Source: Ophioceras dolichostomum | Taxonomy: Eukaryota > Ascomycota > Sordariomycetes > Magnaporthales > Ophioceraceae | Assembly (NCBI GenBank): GCA_003049485.1 | Contig: PYST01000092.1 | Coordinates: 3,299-67,298 of the forward strand | Reading direction: 5' to 3' | DNA length: 64,000 bases | Shown here: one piece after another, positions 11,395-22,456 of the stretch | Layout of the letters: each line of letters opens with the position of its first letter | How positions within the stretch are numbered: the first letter of the stretch is position 1 | Position numbers and translations under genes: made by a program | The notes under the pieces: model-generated | Seen by the model: only the letters and a program-made list of their open reading frames with translations | Told to the model about the DNA's origin: nothing | The model's database searches: none

Positions 11395-12155
11395 CGTGCT
11401 CGTGATACAGCTACCTGTAGGTGCTTGCTTCTCTGCTTGTATCTGGTGTAGACTCAAATTCTGGGCAAAGGGATGTGTTGGAGAGATTAGGTCCAGATGA
11501 GGGAAATCAAAAGACAATTCCACGACGGTTAGATCAAACCAGCCAGCTAATGAGGAAAAGCAAAACACCCTGCCTGCTGTTGTTATGCTGCCGCCTGATG
11601 CTCGGTTGAAACAAGTGAGGTGAAGCTCCCAGCGACACGTAGGAATGGAGGGGTTCGCGGGGGCGCATGCTGCGACGTAATGCGACCCCACTTACAGGGA
11701 CTCTCCAGTGCGGAGGTACGGCCCCACACGGCCCCGGCACGAACCCTGAACCGGCATGCACTCCGCAAAGGCGACTCTGAAGACAGGATATAATCACATT
11801 GGTAAATTATCTTAGCTAGTGGTAATCTGTCCATATTGGGCTGATAGGTGGTAGCTCGCTAGTCGGTACAGCGCAGCTATTCCCTACTATCAAGGACCGG
11901 CAGGTCTCACGTCTACTCCCTTGGCCCCTGGTCCTTTCCTCGATCATGACAGTCTGTTTCACAGCCTTCTCTGATTGATGATACCTTTTAGCTCTCTCAC
12001 TTCTTTCATCGATACCTTGTTTTTGGTGGCTTTTTTTAAGGGAAGGGGAGGGGTGAGACAACGAAGAGTCCCCAACAGATTCCTTGGACAGGCCACAGCC
12101 AAGCCAAGTATGGACCTGGGTAATACTCGGTCCCTGGCCAAGATTGGCGAGGCAA
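11395..12155. other. Intergenic: AIP1 promoter and helicase 3' region
   Basis: This interval lies upstream of the minus-strand AIP1 start and downstream of the minus-strand helicase stop. It holds no recognisable protein-coding frame. A T-run near 12030 and CT-rich sequence are the only simple features seen. Confidence 0.5.
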
Positions 12156-15100
12156 TCAGGCCCATGTCTTCTTGAACTTCTCGTCGAACTCCTCCTGGAG
12201 TTTCGAGAAAGCTCTGAAAACTTGCGCCAGGCTCTGGCCATGATCTTCGACCCAAGTCTTCGGAGCTGATGGAGTGTGACTCTGTGCCTTGTCTTTCTCC
12301 ACCTCATCCTTCTGCTGCTCCTCATTGCTAGGACTGTTGTCATCGCCGTGGTCGAGGTCGTCATCCCATGAATCCGCCACCTTCTTCTTCTTCGCCTTCT
12401 TGTTCAACTTGAGCTGCTTGGCAGCGGAGCTGGCCCCAGGCAGCCGGTTCTCCTTTCCCACGGCGGCACCTTCCCCCTCAAGCTCATCATCGCCACTACC
12501 ATCGAGAGGTCCACCAAACATCTCCTCCTCCATTCGATCAGCCACGTCTTGCACATCAATCATGTCGCCGGCGTCGTTGCCAGCGGCAGCCGCCTCGAGA
12601 TCGAGGAGTTGCCAGAGGCTCGCGACGATAGTGGCGAGGATGAGCGAGAAGTCCTTGAGCAGGAACCACACGTCCCGGTCCTTGATGCCGTTGCCGTCCA
12701 CCAGGGCCTTCGTGCTGCCGTGCTTGTAGAAGTCGTACAGGTACGCGTTCCAGGGCACCCCGTCAGTGTCCTCCGGGTAGATGGGGGTGTAGGGCACCGC
12801 GGACTCCTCGAGGAACACGCCGGCGCGCACGGTGGAGCACAGCTCGCGAATGGAGGCGAACGAGTCTGTGAGGCCTGAGAGGGCGGCGAAGGGGGAGCGC
12901 AGCTCGGGGCTCGGGCCGGGGCCGACTCCTCCTAACAAACTCGCGACGACAGCCGAGGTCTCTTGCTGTGGCTGGTAGTTGCTTACGATGTTTTCAGCGG
13001 CACCCACTCGATGCTTCGTGAATGGGAGTTCACAGTCGGGTTTATCTGACAGATGCTGTCGGACGAAGGACTGCACGTAGTTTTTGAATATCTCAAGTGT
13101 CTCCTGGTTGTGTTGCTGGAGCACGGCGTGCGCATCCTTGGGGAGGGTCGGAAGCAGGACGATTGAAGTAGACTTGGCCACCACCCCCTTCCGCCAGGTT
13201 TCGTCCTTGTACCTGACACAAGGAATCCTGCCAAAGAGATGAGAGAGGACCAGCATGATGTCGAGAAGCACCTTGCTTGGATTGGAGTCAATACCAGCGC
13301 AGAGTTTGTGGAAGTAGCCCGCTTTCATGAGGGAATGGAAGGCGAACACAGCATTCTCCGTGAAGTAGAGGTGGCACACGAGGCCAGAGAAGTTCAGCGG
13401 GGCGCCCGCTTCTGACAGTAGCTGCTGCCTCCGGAGGTATTCGACAGAGAACCGGAGGTGGTGCTTGATGGCCATCTCTCCCGCCGGGCCGCCGAGGTAC
13501 AGTCGCGTCTGGGAGAGCAGTGACTGGGCCATGTTTGCCACGAAGTTTCCGTTCTGTGTATGGTGGCTCAGCGAGAGAAGGCGGAGGACGAGCGAGGTCG
13601 ACAGGGGGAAGTGACCCCGGAGGTCTGGGAGCTTCGACGACATGATTTCGAATACCCTCTGAGGGGGGAGTGTGAAGACGACATTTCCTAGAAGATCAAA
13701 GCCTCGGCGACCCGCACGGCCGGAAGACTGTCGGTAGTTGAGCGCCGACAGGAAAACGGAATCGCCGGAGAAGACGACCGTCCTACACGGGACGTTGATC
13801 CCGAGAGCCAGAGTGCCCGTGGCGACGACGACGGTCAGGAAGCCCTTCCGGCAGAGCATCTCGACGGCTTGACGATATCGCAGCGCCATGCCCGCGTGAT
13901 GGACGCCAAGTCCCCTTTGGAGCCCGGCGATGTAACGCGGATCAATCTTTGTCCACTTGAGACCGTCAACTATCTCCTGCAGTTCTGAAGGCCGAAGCTT
14001 CTTTGGATCAGCAAAGCTGAATTGTTCCAGCGGTGCGTCCGGGTCGAATGACTCCCACGTGCTAGCCTCCACTTCAGCCTTCTCGCGAACAGCGTCGGCT
14101 TTGGACATTGGGGTCCCTGAAGAAGCCTTGGATGATTTCTTGCTCTCCGATTTTTTGAAGGCTTTGTAATCGTCCATCGTCCTCTTCCACTCCCCGCCGC
14201 CCTCCTTCCAGTTCTCCTCCGCCGTCTCGAGTTGGCCCAGGACGCTGAACATGATATTTTCGCATGCTACTCGATCATAGTTGAACACAATTGCCGGTAA
14301 ACCGCCATGCTGATGTAGATCGAGGAGAAGTGGGAAGTGGTCCTCCAGCGTGAAGGCCCTTTCGTGGCTCCCGCTTCCGCATTGCACCCAAGAGGTGTCC
14401 TCAGCATCATGGGCATGGCCGAGGTGGGCCCTCAGTTCCTGCTGGACCCTGCGGAATGGCGAGTCCCCATCGCTCATCCACTCCAGTAGGCGGGACTTGA
14501 GCGCTGATTCCCAGCGCAAGACGTCCGATTTCTTGATGACAACGGGCAGCGACTTCTCGGGGCTTAACTCTGCATCGATGGGGAAAGCTTCCGTCTGGAA
14601 CTTCGTCATCAACTTCCAAAGTACCAGGCAGTCTCTCGGCTCCAGAGTGATGTCCTCCAGAGTACCACGGTGGACGTTCACGATACTAGCGACAGGGTTC
14701 ACGGCAGAAAAGGGGCACTGGCGGTCCTCGCCGCCGTCCAGGCCAGGAACTCGGAGGGCGCCGCTGGGCTTCAGCCCCTGAAAAGGCGCCCTAGTGGCAG
14801 GAATGGCAGACGGGCTGTACACGTACTTGCGCAGGTCCGAGTACCGCGCAGAGTGAACGATGGTCTCGAGCTCGAGACCCTTGAACCTCTGCGAGCCTTC
14901 GAGCCAGTCCCTGAACTCATCGGGGTTCCCCACCGTCGCAGACAGGGCAATGATGGGACAAGGCGCCATTAGGAGCAGTTGTTCCCAGACAATCCCGTCT
15001 TCCGCCTGGCCGATGCAATGAACTTCGTCAAAGATGATCCGCTTGATTCGGCTGGACCACGAGTTCTCCCGTGATGCTGTCGAGGCCGAGAGTAGCATGA

Positions 15101-17881
15101 TCTGCAGGATGTGGGGGACCGTCACGAGGACCTGGCAGCCCGTCGGGTTGTTGATGCGATAGTCCCTGGAATGGATAGCCCAGACGGACCTCCCGTCCTG
15201 GCGGTAAGATTTCGCGAATCTGGCCTGTACCTCCGCGGCGATCTGGTTGACCAGAGCCTTCGTCGGGGCGACATAGACCAAAACGTCGTCATCGCTCGCC
15301 TTCATCACCTTCTTCATCGCGTAGAAGGAGATGAACGTCTTGCCGGCTGAGGTCGGCGCTACAACGAAGAGGCTCTTGTCGGCGTCGGTGGCATCCAGCA
15401 CCTGCCTCTGCCAGGCGTCTGGATGAAATGGCACCCGAGGATCCGGCCTCGAATCGAAGCCGCGCTCCATATACGGTCCGCAGCTCTCGAGTTGAAACTG
15501 TCGAATGTCTGGTATCGGACTGTCCGAAGTTTTCGAGAGTGCTCTTCGGAAGGGAAGTGCCTTGTTGTCCTTGGATGGCTGAGAGACTTTCTCCAGAGGC
15601 AGATGGAGAACTTGCGCAAACCGCCTCAGCTCCGCGGCGTATGACTGTGGGAGTCTCTCTGAATCGATGCTCACGATCCGCTTGAAGATGATTGGTAGCA
15701 CATCTAAGATACGACGAAAAGAAGTTAGGATTGTTAGCATATAAAGAGACATTTCAAACTGCGACCGAAGGTTGGTCGTCTCACCTGCTCTCTTGCAATC
15801 TATGCTAGGCTGACTGAGCATGAAAGCGAGGATGTTGCAAATGTAGAGAGAAACCTCGGCCCCGATGATGTCTTGGTCATCAACTGTGAGCCCGGATTCG
15901 TATTGGCTCGCCAACGTGTAGCGCTTCATGAGATCGGCCTCGTCCTCAAATCTTGCCAACTTGGTGCTCCAGCTCTCAACCAAATCCGAGGTCTTGAGCG
16001 CCAACTTGCCGGCCTTGAGGGATCGTGCTTCCTCTAGAGCCTTTTGGATGCCACTCGCGCCATTCTTCTTCTGCTTGGACTTCTTGGCGGCCGTTTTCTC
16101 CTTCAATGTCGCCTTCCAGCCAGGCGCAGCCTGAGAAGGAGCTCCTTGGGCAGGTACAGACTGTTGAGGCACCACGATGGTCTCCGGCTTAATGATCTTG
16201 CCGGAGGCGTTCGAGAGACTCGCCGAATAGGCGATCGTGGCAGCCATGAGTCTCTGGTTTGCCCTTCTGACGAAGAAAGGTAGTGACTTTGCGGCACCCT
16301 TGGAGTCAAACGGCCTATTGACGTGCCAATGCTTTAGGTCCTCGAAGATCGTCGATGGAAGGGTCGTGACCATCGCGGGGAGAGGTTTCAGCTTGACGCT
16401 CTGGAAGAAGTCATCCAAGATTGGGTGACTGAATGGCAGGACCGACGTCTCGCCATCAGAGAGGTGATGACCGCCAAGGCCAGGGAGCACTTTTGTGCTA
16501 TCCGGCTTCGGCAGCAGGTCAGTGAGGTAAATGCCGACAGACTTGTGAACTCGGTCAGCTAGCTGCGACACTTCTGAGGCCAGACTTGCGGGAATCACGA
16601 TCGATTCGAGCTTGGAGACGATGCAGTAAAACACCCGGCCATCCACCATGTCGAAGAGGTCCCACTTGAGCACGGCGAAGTCGGTCATGGCCGGCAATGC
16701 CCAGTCCCGGATGATATCGAGACAGCTGAGGAGGAAGGAGTGGAGGAACTCCTCGCCCTTGGAATCAACAGTGGCGAGTTCGATGGAAGATCGCTGAATA
16801 AGTTTGCTGTGTCTCAGAAATACGAGATGCAGCAGCAGGGCCGCGATGAAGCGTCTGTCAGTCGGCAATGTGGGCGATGTGCCAAGCATGCGGAACAGTG
16901 CTCCCATCGCCAGAGCCTCCCTTCCACTCGGAGTGCCGCTGCCTTCACAGCAACTCAGCAACGAGTATGGTGGCCACTTCCAATCAGTCGTGGGGGACCT
17001 CGCCGGGTAGTCCTTTGCAGGTAAGCGCTTGCATGCCAGAGAGGGGGAGAAGACAGTCGTGCGAATCTATAGTGAAGCTGGCAGTTAGCGCGAGCGGAAC
17101 TGGAAATACTGGAAATATTGAGAAAGGGCTGAGTTAAAACTCGCCTTTGAGCTTGAGATCTCGACATCGTCGAGCAGCGCAATGCTGTATCCAATCTGAT
17201 TCAGGTCGCGCATAATTTCCAGGCTCTGAATGAATCGCTCGTCGGACTTCCGGGCCGAAAACATCCGTCCGTCGGACACCAGAAAGAACTGGACGGCATT
17301 TGCGTCAAGATACTCGCGAAAACGAGAGCAGTCGACACTCTGGAACTGGTGGGAAATGGCTGGGCGCGACTGTCCATCGATGCCGCGGCGGAGATGTTCG
17401 ACCAAGATAGCGCGAGTCACCTTGTATTTGATCACGTCTATGTCGCGTACGTCGACCGGGACGCAATGCGCTTCGTGGCTCGTGAACCAAAGCACGTGGA
17501 ACTGGCATCCTCGTTGCTCCAGTTCGTTCAGGAACTTCTCCACGGCGTAAACGGCATGAGCGAGCTGAAAGCCAGCTGTGCACGACGAGGAAAAGCTGTC
17601 AATGACGGCTGTAAAGGGGAGTAGGTAATCGGGGAGTAAAAGCAGGGCTAAGGGACGACGCGATATCCGGACCAGAAGTAAGTTCGCTAGAAATATAAAT
17701 ACGTACAATGGTAGTCGACCTTCGCTCGTGATAGGCAGTACGCCATTAGCTGGTCTCCGTGAATCGCGAACAGCTCCTTTCCGGCGTAGTCGCCGACGAG
17801 ATCGACCTTGAGCCCAGAGAGGCGCTCGTACCAGAGGCGAGGGTCTGAGGAGGAATCCTCATGGGCCTCCATGGCGCCCAT
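12156..17881 (-). CDS. DDX60/Ski2-like DExH-box RNA helicase
   Basis: Predicted 1,822-residue superfamily 2 helicase of the DDX60 group. Exons: 17881-17707, 17608-17145, 17066-15785 and 15703-12156. Introns are 98 nt (GTACGT...ACAG), 78 nt (apparently GC-AG: AG|GCGAGT...TATAG) and 81 nt (GTGAGA...TTAG, stop-free and in frame). The N-terminal 210 residues carry VDLVGDYAGKELFAIHGD and FHVLWF segments resembling the nuclease-like (PIN-type) N-terminus of DDX60 relatives. The helicase core has Walker A APTSAGKT (lysine about 762), motif Ib-like VYVAPTKALVNQ, DEVHCIGQAEDG (DEVH about 866-869), SAT (about 895) and, in the second lobe, ATGTLALGINVP and QSSGRAGRRG. A Lys-rich acidic tail precedes the C-terminal helix. 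In animals DDX60 has been linked to antiviral RNA responses and ribosome-dependent translation control; the fungal role is unknown to me. The first in-frame ATG is 17881; 17872 has a stronger start context. Confidence 0.9.
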
Positions 17882-19316
17882 GAGCGACCGTGGCTCGAAA
17901 TGCTGGCCGCTTGGCGAGATATCGGGGCCAAGAAGTGAGACCCGGACACAAAAGATACACTCCCAAGAAGCAGGTAGGCTGATCACAGAAGGAAAAACAG
18001 AGGGCGGAAATCAATCTGAACGATCGCTGAACACTGGACAGAGGAAGTGCTCGACGATTGCGAATGTTGCCTCAGGTCGGTTGAGTAGCAGATGGCAGGT
18101 GGCTGTGGAAGAAAGTGAATGTCGGCGGCATCGGGCCAGATTTACAGAGGACATACAAAGTAATCCGCTTTCATTCCGTTTGCACGATGGGAAACGCACG
18201 CATCCGACGTTTATCCATCCGTTCCCATGAGGCAACCGCCTCACTTGATGCCGGTTGGCCCCTGTCAAAGGGGAAATTTGGTTGACTATCGGATTAGCAA
18301 ACGTATATATAACAGAAAACAAAACCAAATATGGCGTAAGAAGTAACATGTCGGACAAACGAGGCATCACTGGAAGCCGAACAGGTACAAAACTTTTAGT
18401 AGGAGCTCCATAGGGACGCTCCTTGGGGGCAACCTCATATCAGCGCTTCCGAGGAGTCATAGAAAGGGGGTACACAAACCCCGGTTATTTGGATCGAACT
18501 GCCCGTTTGTCAGCTTTTCCTGATCTGGTGTGGTGAGAGAGGCCCTCCTATTCTCTCCTGCTCTGGAAACGCGGGAGGCCCGCCTCCCCCGGACGCTCAA
18601 GACAGAGGCTGATGATCAGGTGGCCATTGATGAGCGAAGTGACAGCGTGAAAGCGTCACCAGCTCTGTCCACTTGCGCCATCTGCACGCGTCCATTGCAT
18701 ATATCTTGAGGTGTTCATGTCGCCGTCCACACAGTCATATTATCTTCTCAGCAATGGGACAGAAGGGATGACAAGGGAAGGAGCAAGGCTATGTATGAAG
18801 CCAGCCACACAGCCTCGGCTGGAATGGACGGTTTAAACAGGGGCACCATCCCTGGTAACTAAAACTCGAGAGGGTGGGCCAGGGTCACGTGTTTTATCTT
18901 ATCGGGAGGCGCCGAAGCCAAGCCAGTCGCGCTCACATTCTGTCGCGATAGAACCCTGCTTGCCTCGCCTCGTCTCCAGGTAAGATTTCTCTCGATTCGA
19001 AGCCTTGCCGCCCGTAGCCTCAACGAACTCCCACCAACAAGGCCGACCTTGAGAATTGGTGGTGCGATTGACCGACTGAGTAAGTTAACTGTCAGTTCAG
19101 CCCTCTTTTCGCCCGCCCTGATGCGTCAGCGTTCCAATAAACAGGGCCCTTCGGCGCTCCAACAGGCTTTGTTAGGCAGATTCACCCTCCTCTTTGGGAT
19201 GCGATTTCGACGTTGATCTAACAGCAAACACCGAATTCTGCGGAAAACGCTCTCGCTAGGATCCCTGTGCCCCCTCGACTCTAGCCACCGTCGAATTCGC
19301 CCGATATTCTACGAAC
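17882..19316. promoter_or_regulatory. Divergent promoter region between the helicase and Pab2
   Basis: This 1.4-kb interval separates the starts of two divergent RNA-related genes. The right 300 bp, including the CT-rich stretch near 18960 and the sequence leading to ACGAACATGG at the Pab2 start, probably forms the Pab2 5' leader, and a leader intron is possible. I see no conserved protein and no tRNA; a TTCGATC element near 18492 (minus strand) lacks a pairing T-stem. Confidence 0.5.
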
Positions 19317-20262
19317 ATGGCGGACACGGCTATCAAAGACGATAGTGTGGTCGACGACCACAAGGAGACCCAGAACCATACTGGTGGCACTGGCGTCAAC
19401 GGCGGCGAAGATGGAAATGACGAAGTATGACAGCCCGCCCCGCCCCAGTTTCTTGGCTCTATACCTGGCATTCGCGCTTCCAGGTGCATACACCTCGCTT
19501 GAATTTGCGCATTATGCTGACGACGGCACCTCGGGGTTCTTCTAGGAGGAGATTTCGGCGATGAAGAAGCGAGTGGCCGAAATGGAGGAAGAAGCAGCGA
19601 AGCTCAGGGAGATGCAGGCGAGCCTGGACCATCAGACCCAGGAGCTGTCCGAGAGCAAGGATGATGTCGACAGTCGTAGTATTTTCGTTGGGAACGTCGA
19701 CTACTCTGCGTCGCCCGAGGAGATCCAGGCCCACTTTCAGAGTTGCGGCTCGATCAACCGGGTCACCATCCTCCTCGACAAGTTCACAGGTCATCCGAAG
19801 GGGTACGCCGTGCCATACCTACCTACCTACCTACCTGCCTTAGGTAGCTAACTTAGTTGCAACGCAACGTTGTCTCTGAGCGAGTCCCGTGTCCTTGTCC
19901 GTATGCTGACACGAACCGCCACTCCGATTTCCAGTTACGCATATGTCGAATTTACGGAACCGAGCCTAGTTGCCCAGGCTCTGGTTCTGAATGAGAGCTT
20001 GTTTAAAGGTCGCAACATTAAGGTATGTATCATTGCCTACCGACCCACCTGTGCCCTGTGTTCAATGGCTCACCGTGCTCTTCTTCATTTCTTCGCCTCG
20101 CTATAGGTTGTCCCTAAGCGAACAAATCTCCCTGGTATGAGCCGAGGGCGCGGGAGGGGTCGCGGCGGCCGTGGTATGTTCGGCGGTCGTGGCGGGTATA
20201 TGCCCAGGGGAGGCTACCGTGGCGGCTATCGCGGTCGCGGCCGGGGGTTCACACCCTACTGA
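19317..20262 (+). CDS. PAB2: Nuclear poly(A)-binding protein Pab2 (PABPN1 type)
   Basis: Predicted 202-residue nuclear protein that binds poly(A) tails. In fission yeast its homologue Pab2 aids polyadenylation and delivers RNAs to the nuclear exosome. Four exons: 19317-19424, 19546-19802, 19935-20022 and 20107-20262, with introns of 121, 132 and 84 nt; all phases close. The order is that of PABPN1: acidic N-terminus, coiled-coil helix (ISAMKKRVAEMEEEAAKLRE), one RRM with RNP2 SIFVGNVDY and RNP1 KGYAYVEF split by an intron, then VVPKRTN and an RGG-rich tail with many Arg-Gly dipeptides ending GRGFTPY. The tail is the usual site of arginine methylation. The second intron contains a TACC microsatellite. 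The gene is head-to-head with the DDX60-like helicase. Confidence 0.94.
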
Positions 20263-22456
20263 GGTGAGGCGGCGAGGAGTCCGTCAGCGGCCGTTTGTTG
20301 CTGCTGCCCACCTCCCTACCCACCCGACCTCCCGTGCCTCCAAACCGGCCGGACTTCCTCCTCCCAGGCCGGGCCGCAGTCCTTTTTGACATCTTCGGAC
20401 TGAGGCTGGCTTTTATGTTTCTTCCTATAAAGAGTTTGACGAGTCGCATTGCAAAACTTTGTTCTTCTTGCAGTGCACGATAGATCAAAATCTCAAAAAT
20501 CTTCACCTTTACATATTGAGAAAGAGGCGGACAGAAGGGCAAATACCGACCTTCTTTTGTGTGGCGTCAAGGGGGGAAAAGGGAACATCCCGGTCGGTCG
20601 GGTTCGTTTGACAGTTTGGACTAATAAGCACGAATTTCAAAAAGACTGGCATTCTTTTACTTGCGCCAGTATTCGCATTCTGCAATGAGCCGTCGGGACG
20701 GGAGCCGGGCCTTTTTCTAGGCTGGAGCAGGGTCTCCTCGAGCCGGCGGAAGGTGTCGCTGGGAATTTGCGATGAGCGCCGAGAGAGATTGGTCGCTTGA
20801 CTCGGTACCTTGCCTACTATAGGTGCCTTGAAGTAGGAATCGCGCAAAATACCTGCCTGCAGCACACTGGGACACAAGATGGGTCGTACTCGGTAGTAGG
20901 GTGTGAAGAGGTGACCGGTAGTGTATGTAGGATATGTAGGTTGTCCAGTCGTGATGAGAGGCGAGCCAGCGTCGTGCGGGCACACCTCACATTTTGTTGC
21001 CAGAAATAGCCGACCCGGAATCCTCCCTCCCCTCACAAATGATATTGGGAAGATCAAAAATCAAATCGAGGGTGAGCTTCTCAGATGCGCACAGCTATAT
21101 TTAGGTGGTAGGTAGCCATCCAACTACCTCTTAGTCTCGCAGCGATCTGGAAGACGTAGCGATTGTTCTAAAATATTGGCGCATTAGCCCTGCAGTTCAC
21201 GCTGTCCGATTGGTGTCGGAGGTTCATGAACTCAATTAGAGGGGCAATAGTAGGTTAGGTAGGTAGTCCTCAGGCCGGAAACCTCCTGGAATAAAAGAAA
21301 TCGTTTGGAAAGGAATGAATCAATACTTGCCCGCCGCTTACTTCATGTGAGTTTATCTTCGTGTGCTGCTGAGCAAGCCTCTCGAAAAGTCGAGCGTCAC
21401 TTCTTCCTAACTGTTGCGCAAAGTCGGGTCAGTGCCATCGATCCCACACCAAAGGCAAGCCGAGCCACACTGTCAAACGTAAGAAACGGCCTGGTGATAC
21501 GGAGACAACCAGCGCACTCCCACAGTTGTCAGTTGCCAGTCAAGCCCATTCACCCCGCGTTCAGCAAGCAGCACGGAACGCCGTACGAACGAACTGGCCA
21601 CACAAGCCCACAAACAGCACCCGAGCAACCGCCAGAAACTGACCATCCAGAGCAAGACTAGGCTCCAAAAAGAACGACCACTCAAACCACAAGCCACTGC
21701 AAGTCGTCTCCGAAACCGTCTGTGCATCCTCGCCCCTCCCATTCAGTTGCGACAAGCGTCTGTCTGGTACTTCCGTCTTGCTGCCGAACTCCCCCCACTC
21801 CGCCGTTCAGTCCATTGCTTCTCTCCGGGCTTTTCTTCTGGAAGACCTCAATATTATTGTTTCTTTTATTTACTCACCCTCCCTTTCTTTTCCCACCTTT
21901 CCCTCAGTTGGATCCGACGTGTCCTCTCTGGCCTGTCCCGCTGCCTGTCCATCCATCATTCGTCCAACTGAGGCAGTGTGCAGAGTATGGAATCGGTTTG
22001 ATCCCACCCATACGGCCACCAACAGGAGGACTTACGCGTATCAGCTTATCGCACCAGCAGACACTTGGCTCTTGGTCGTGGTGTCCAGTGGCGGCCACTC
22101 CAAAGCTGACCGCCCAAAACCCGCGCCAAAACCGTCCACCCCGACCACCCTGGACCACCCTTGTCGCTGTGAAAGAGAGAAGCGGGGGAGCCCGAGAGAC
22201 ACAGCCTCACCAGCGACAGGCGAAGCTGGTGGTCGTCGTCGTCGGCGCTGCGTCACGAGCCACATCCTCCTTTATCCTCCTCCCGATTCCGTAACATCGG
22301 CGAAATTTCCGCCTCCCATTGCGATTTTTTTTCTTCTTCCCCCCTCCGACACCGGTTTGCGCCTCGTCTCCGGCCGCATCGCATCGCATCGCATCGTCAA
22401 CTCTTCGGAAGACGCTCGGGAGGTTCCCTCTTCCCACTTCCCCGCTCGCCGCCGAG
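20263..22456. other. Intergenic: Pab2 3' region and Rsp5 promoter/leader
   Basis: About 2.2 kb between two plus-strand genes. It contains TAGGTAGG-type repeats near 21100 and 21250. From about 21780 to 22450 it becomes pyrimidine-rich (CCCTCC, TTCTTCTTCC, a CATCG repeat near 22376), as expected for the core promoter and 5' leader of the ubiquitin ligase. The open frames inside have no recognisable domain. Confidence 0.5.

Noticed and set aside
18481..18520. TTCGATC element resembling a B-box
   Set aside because: The flanking five bases cannot form a T-stem.
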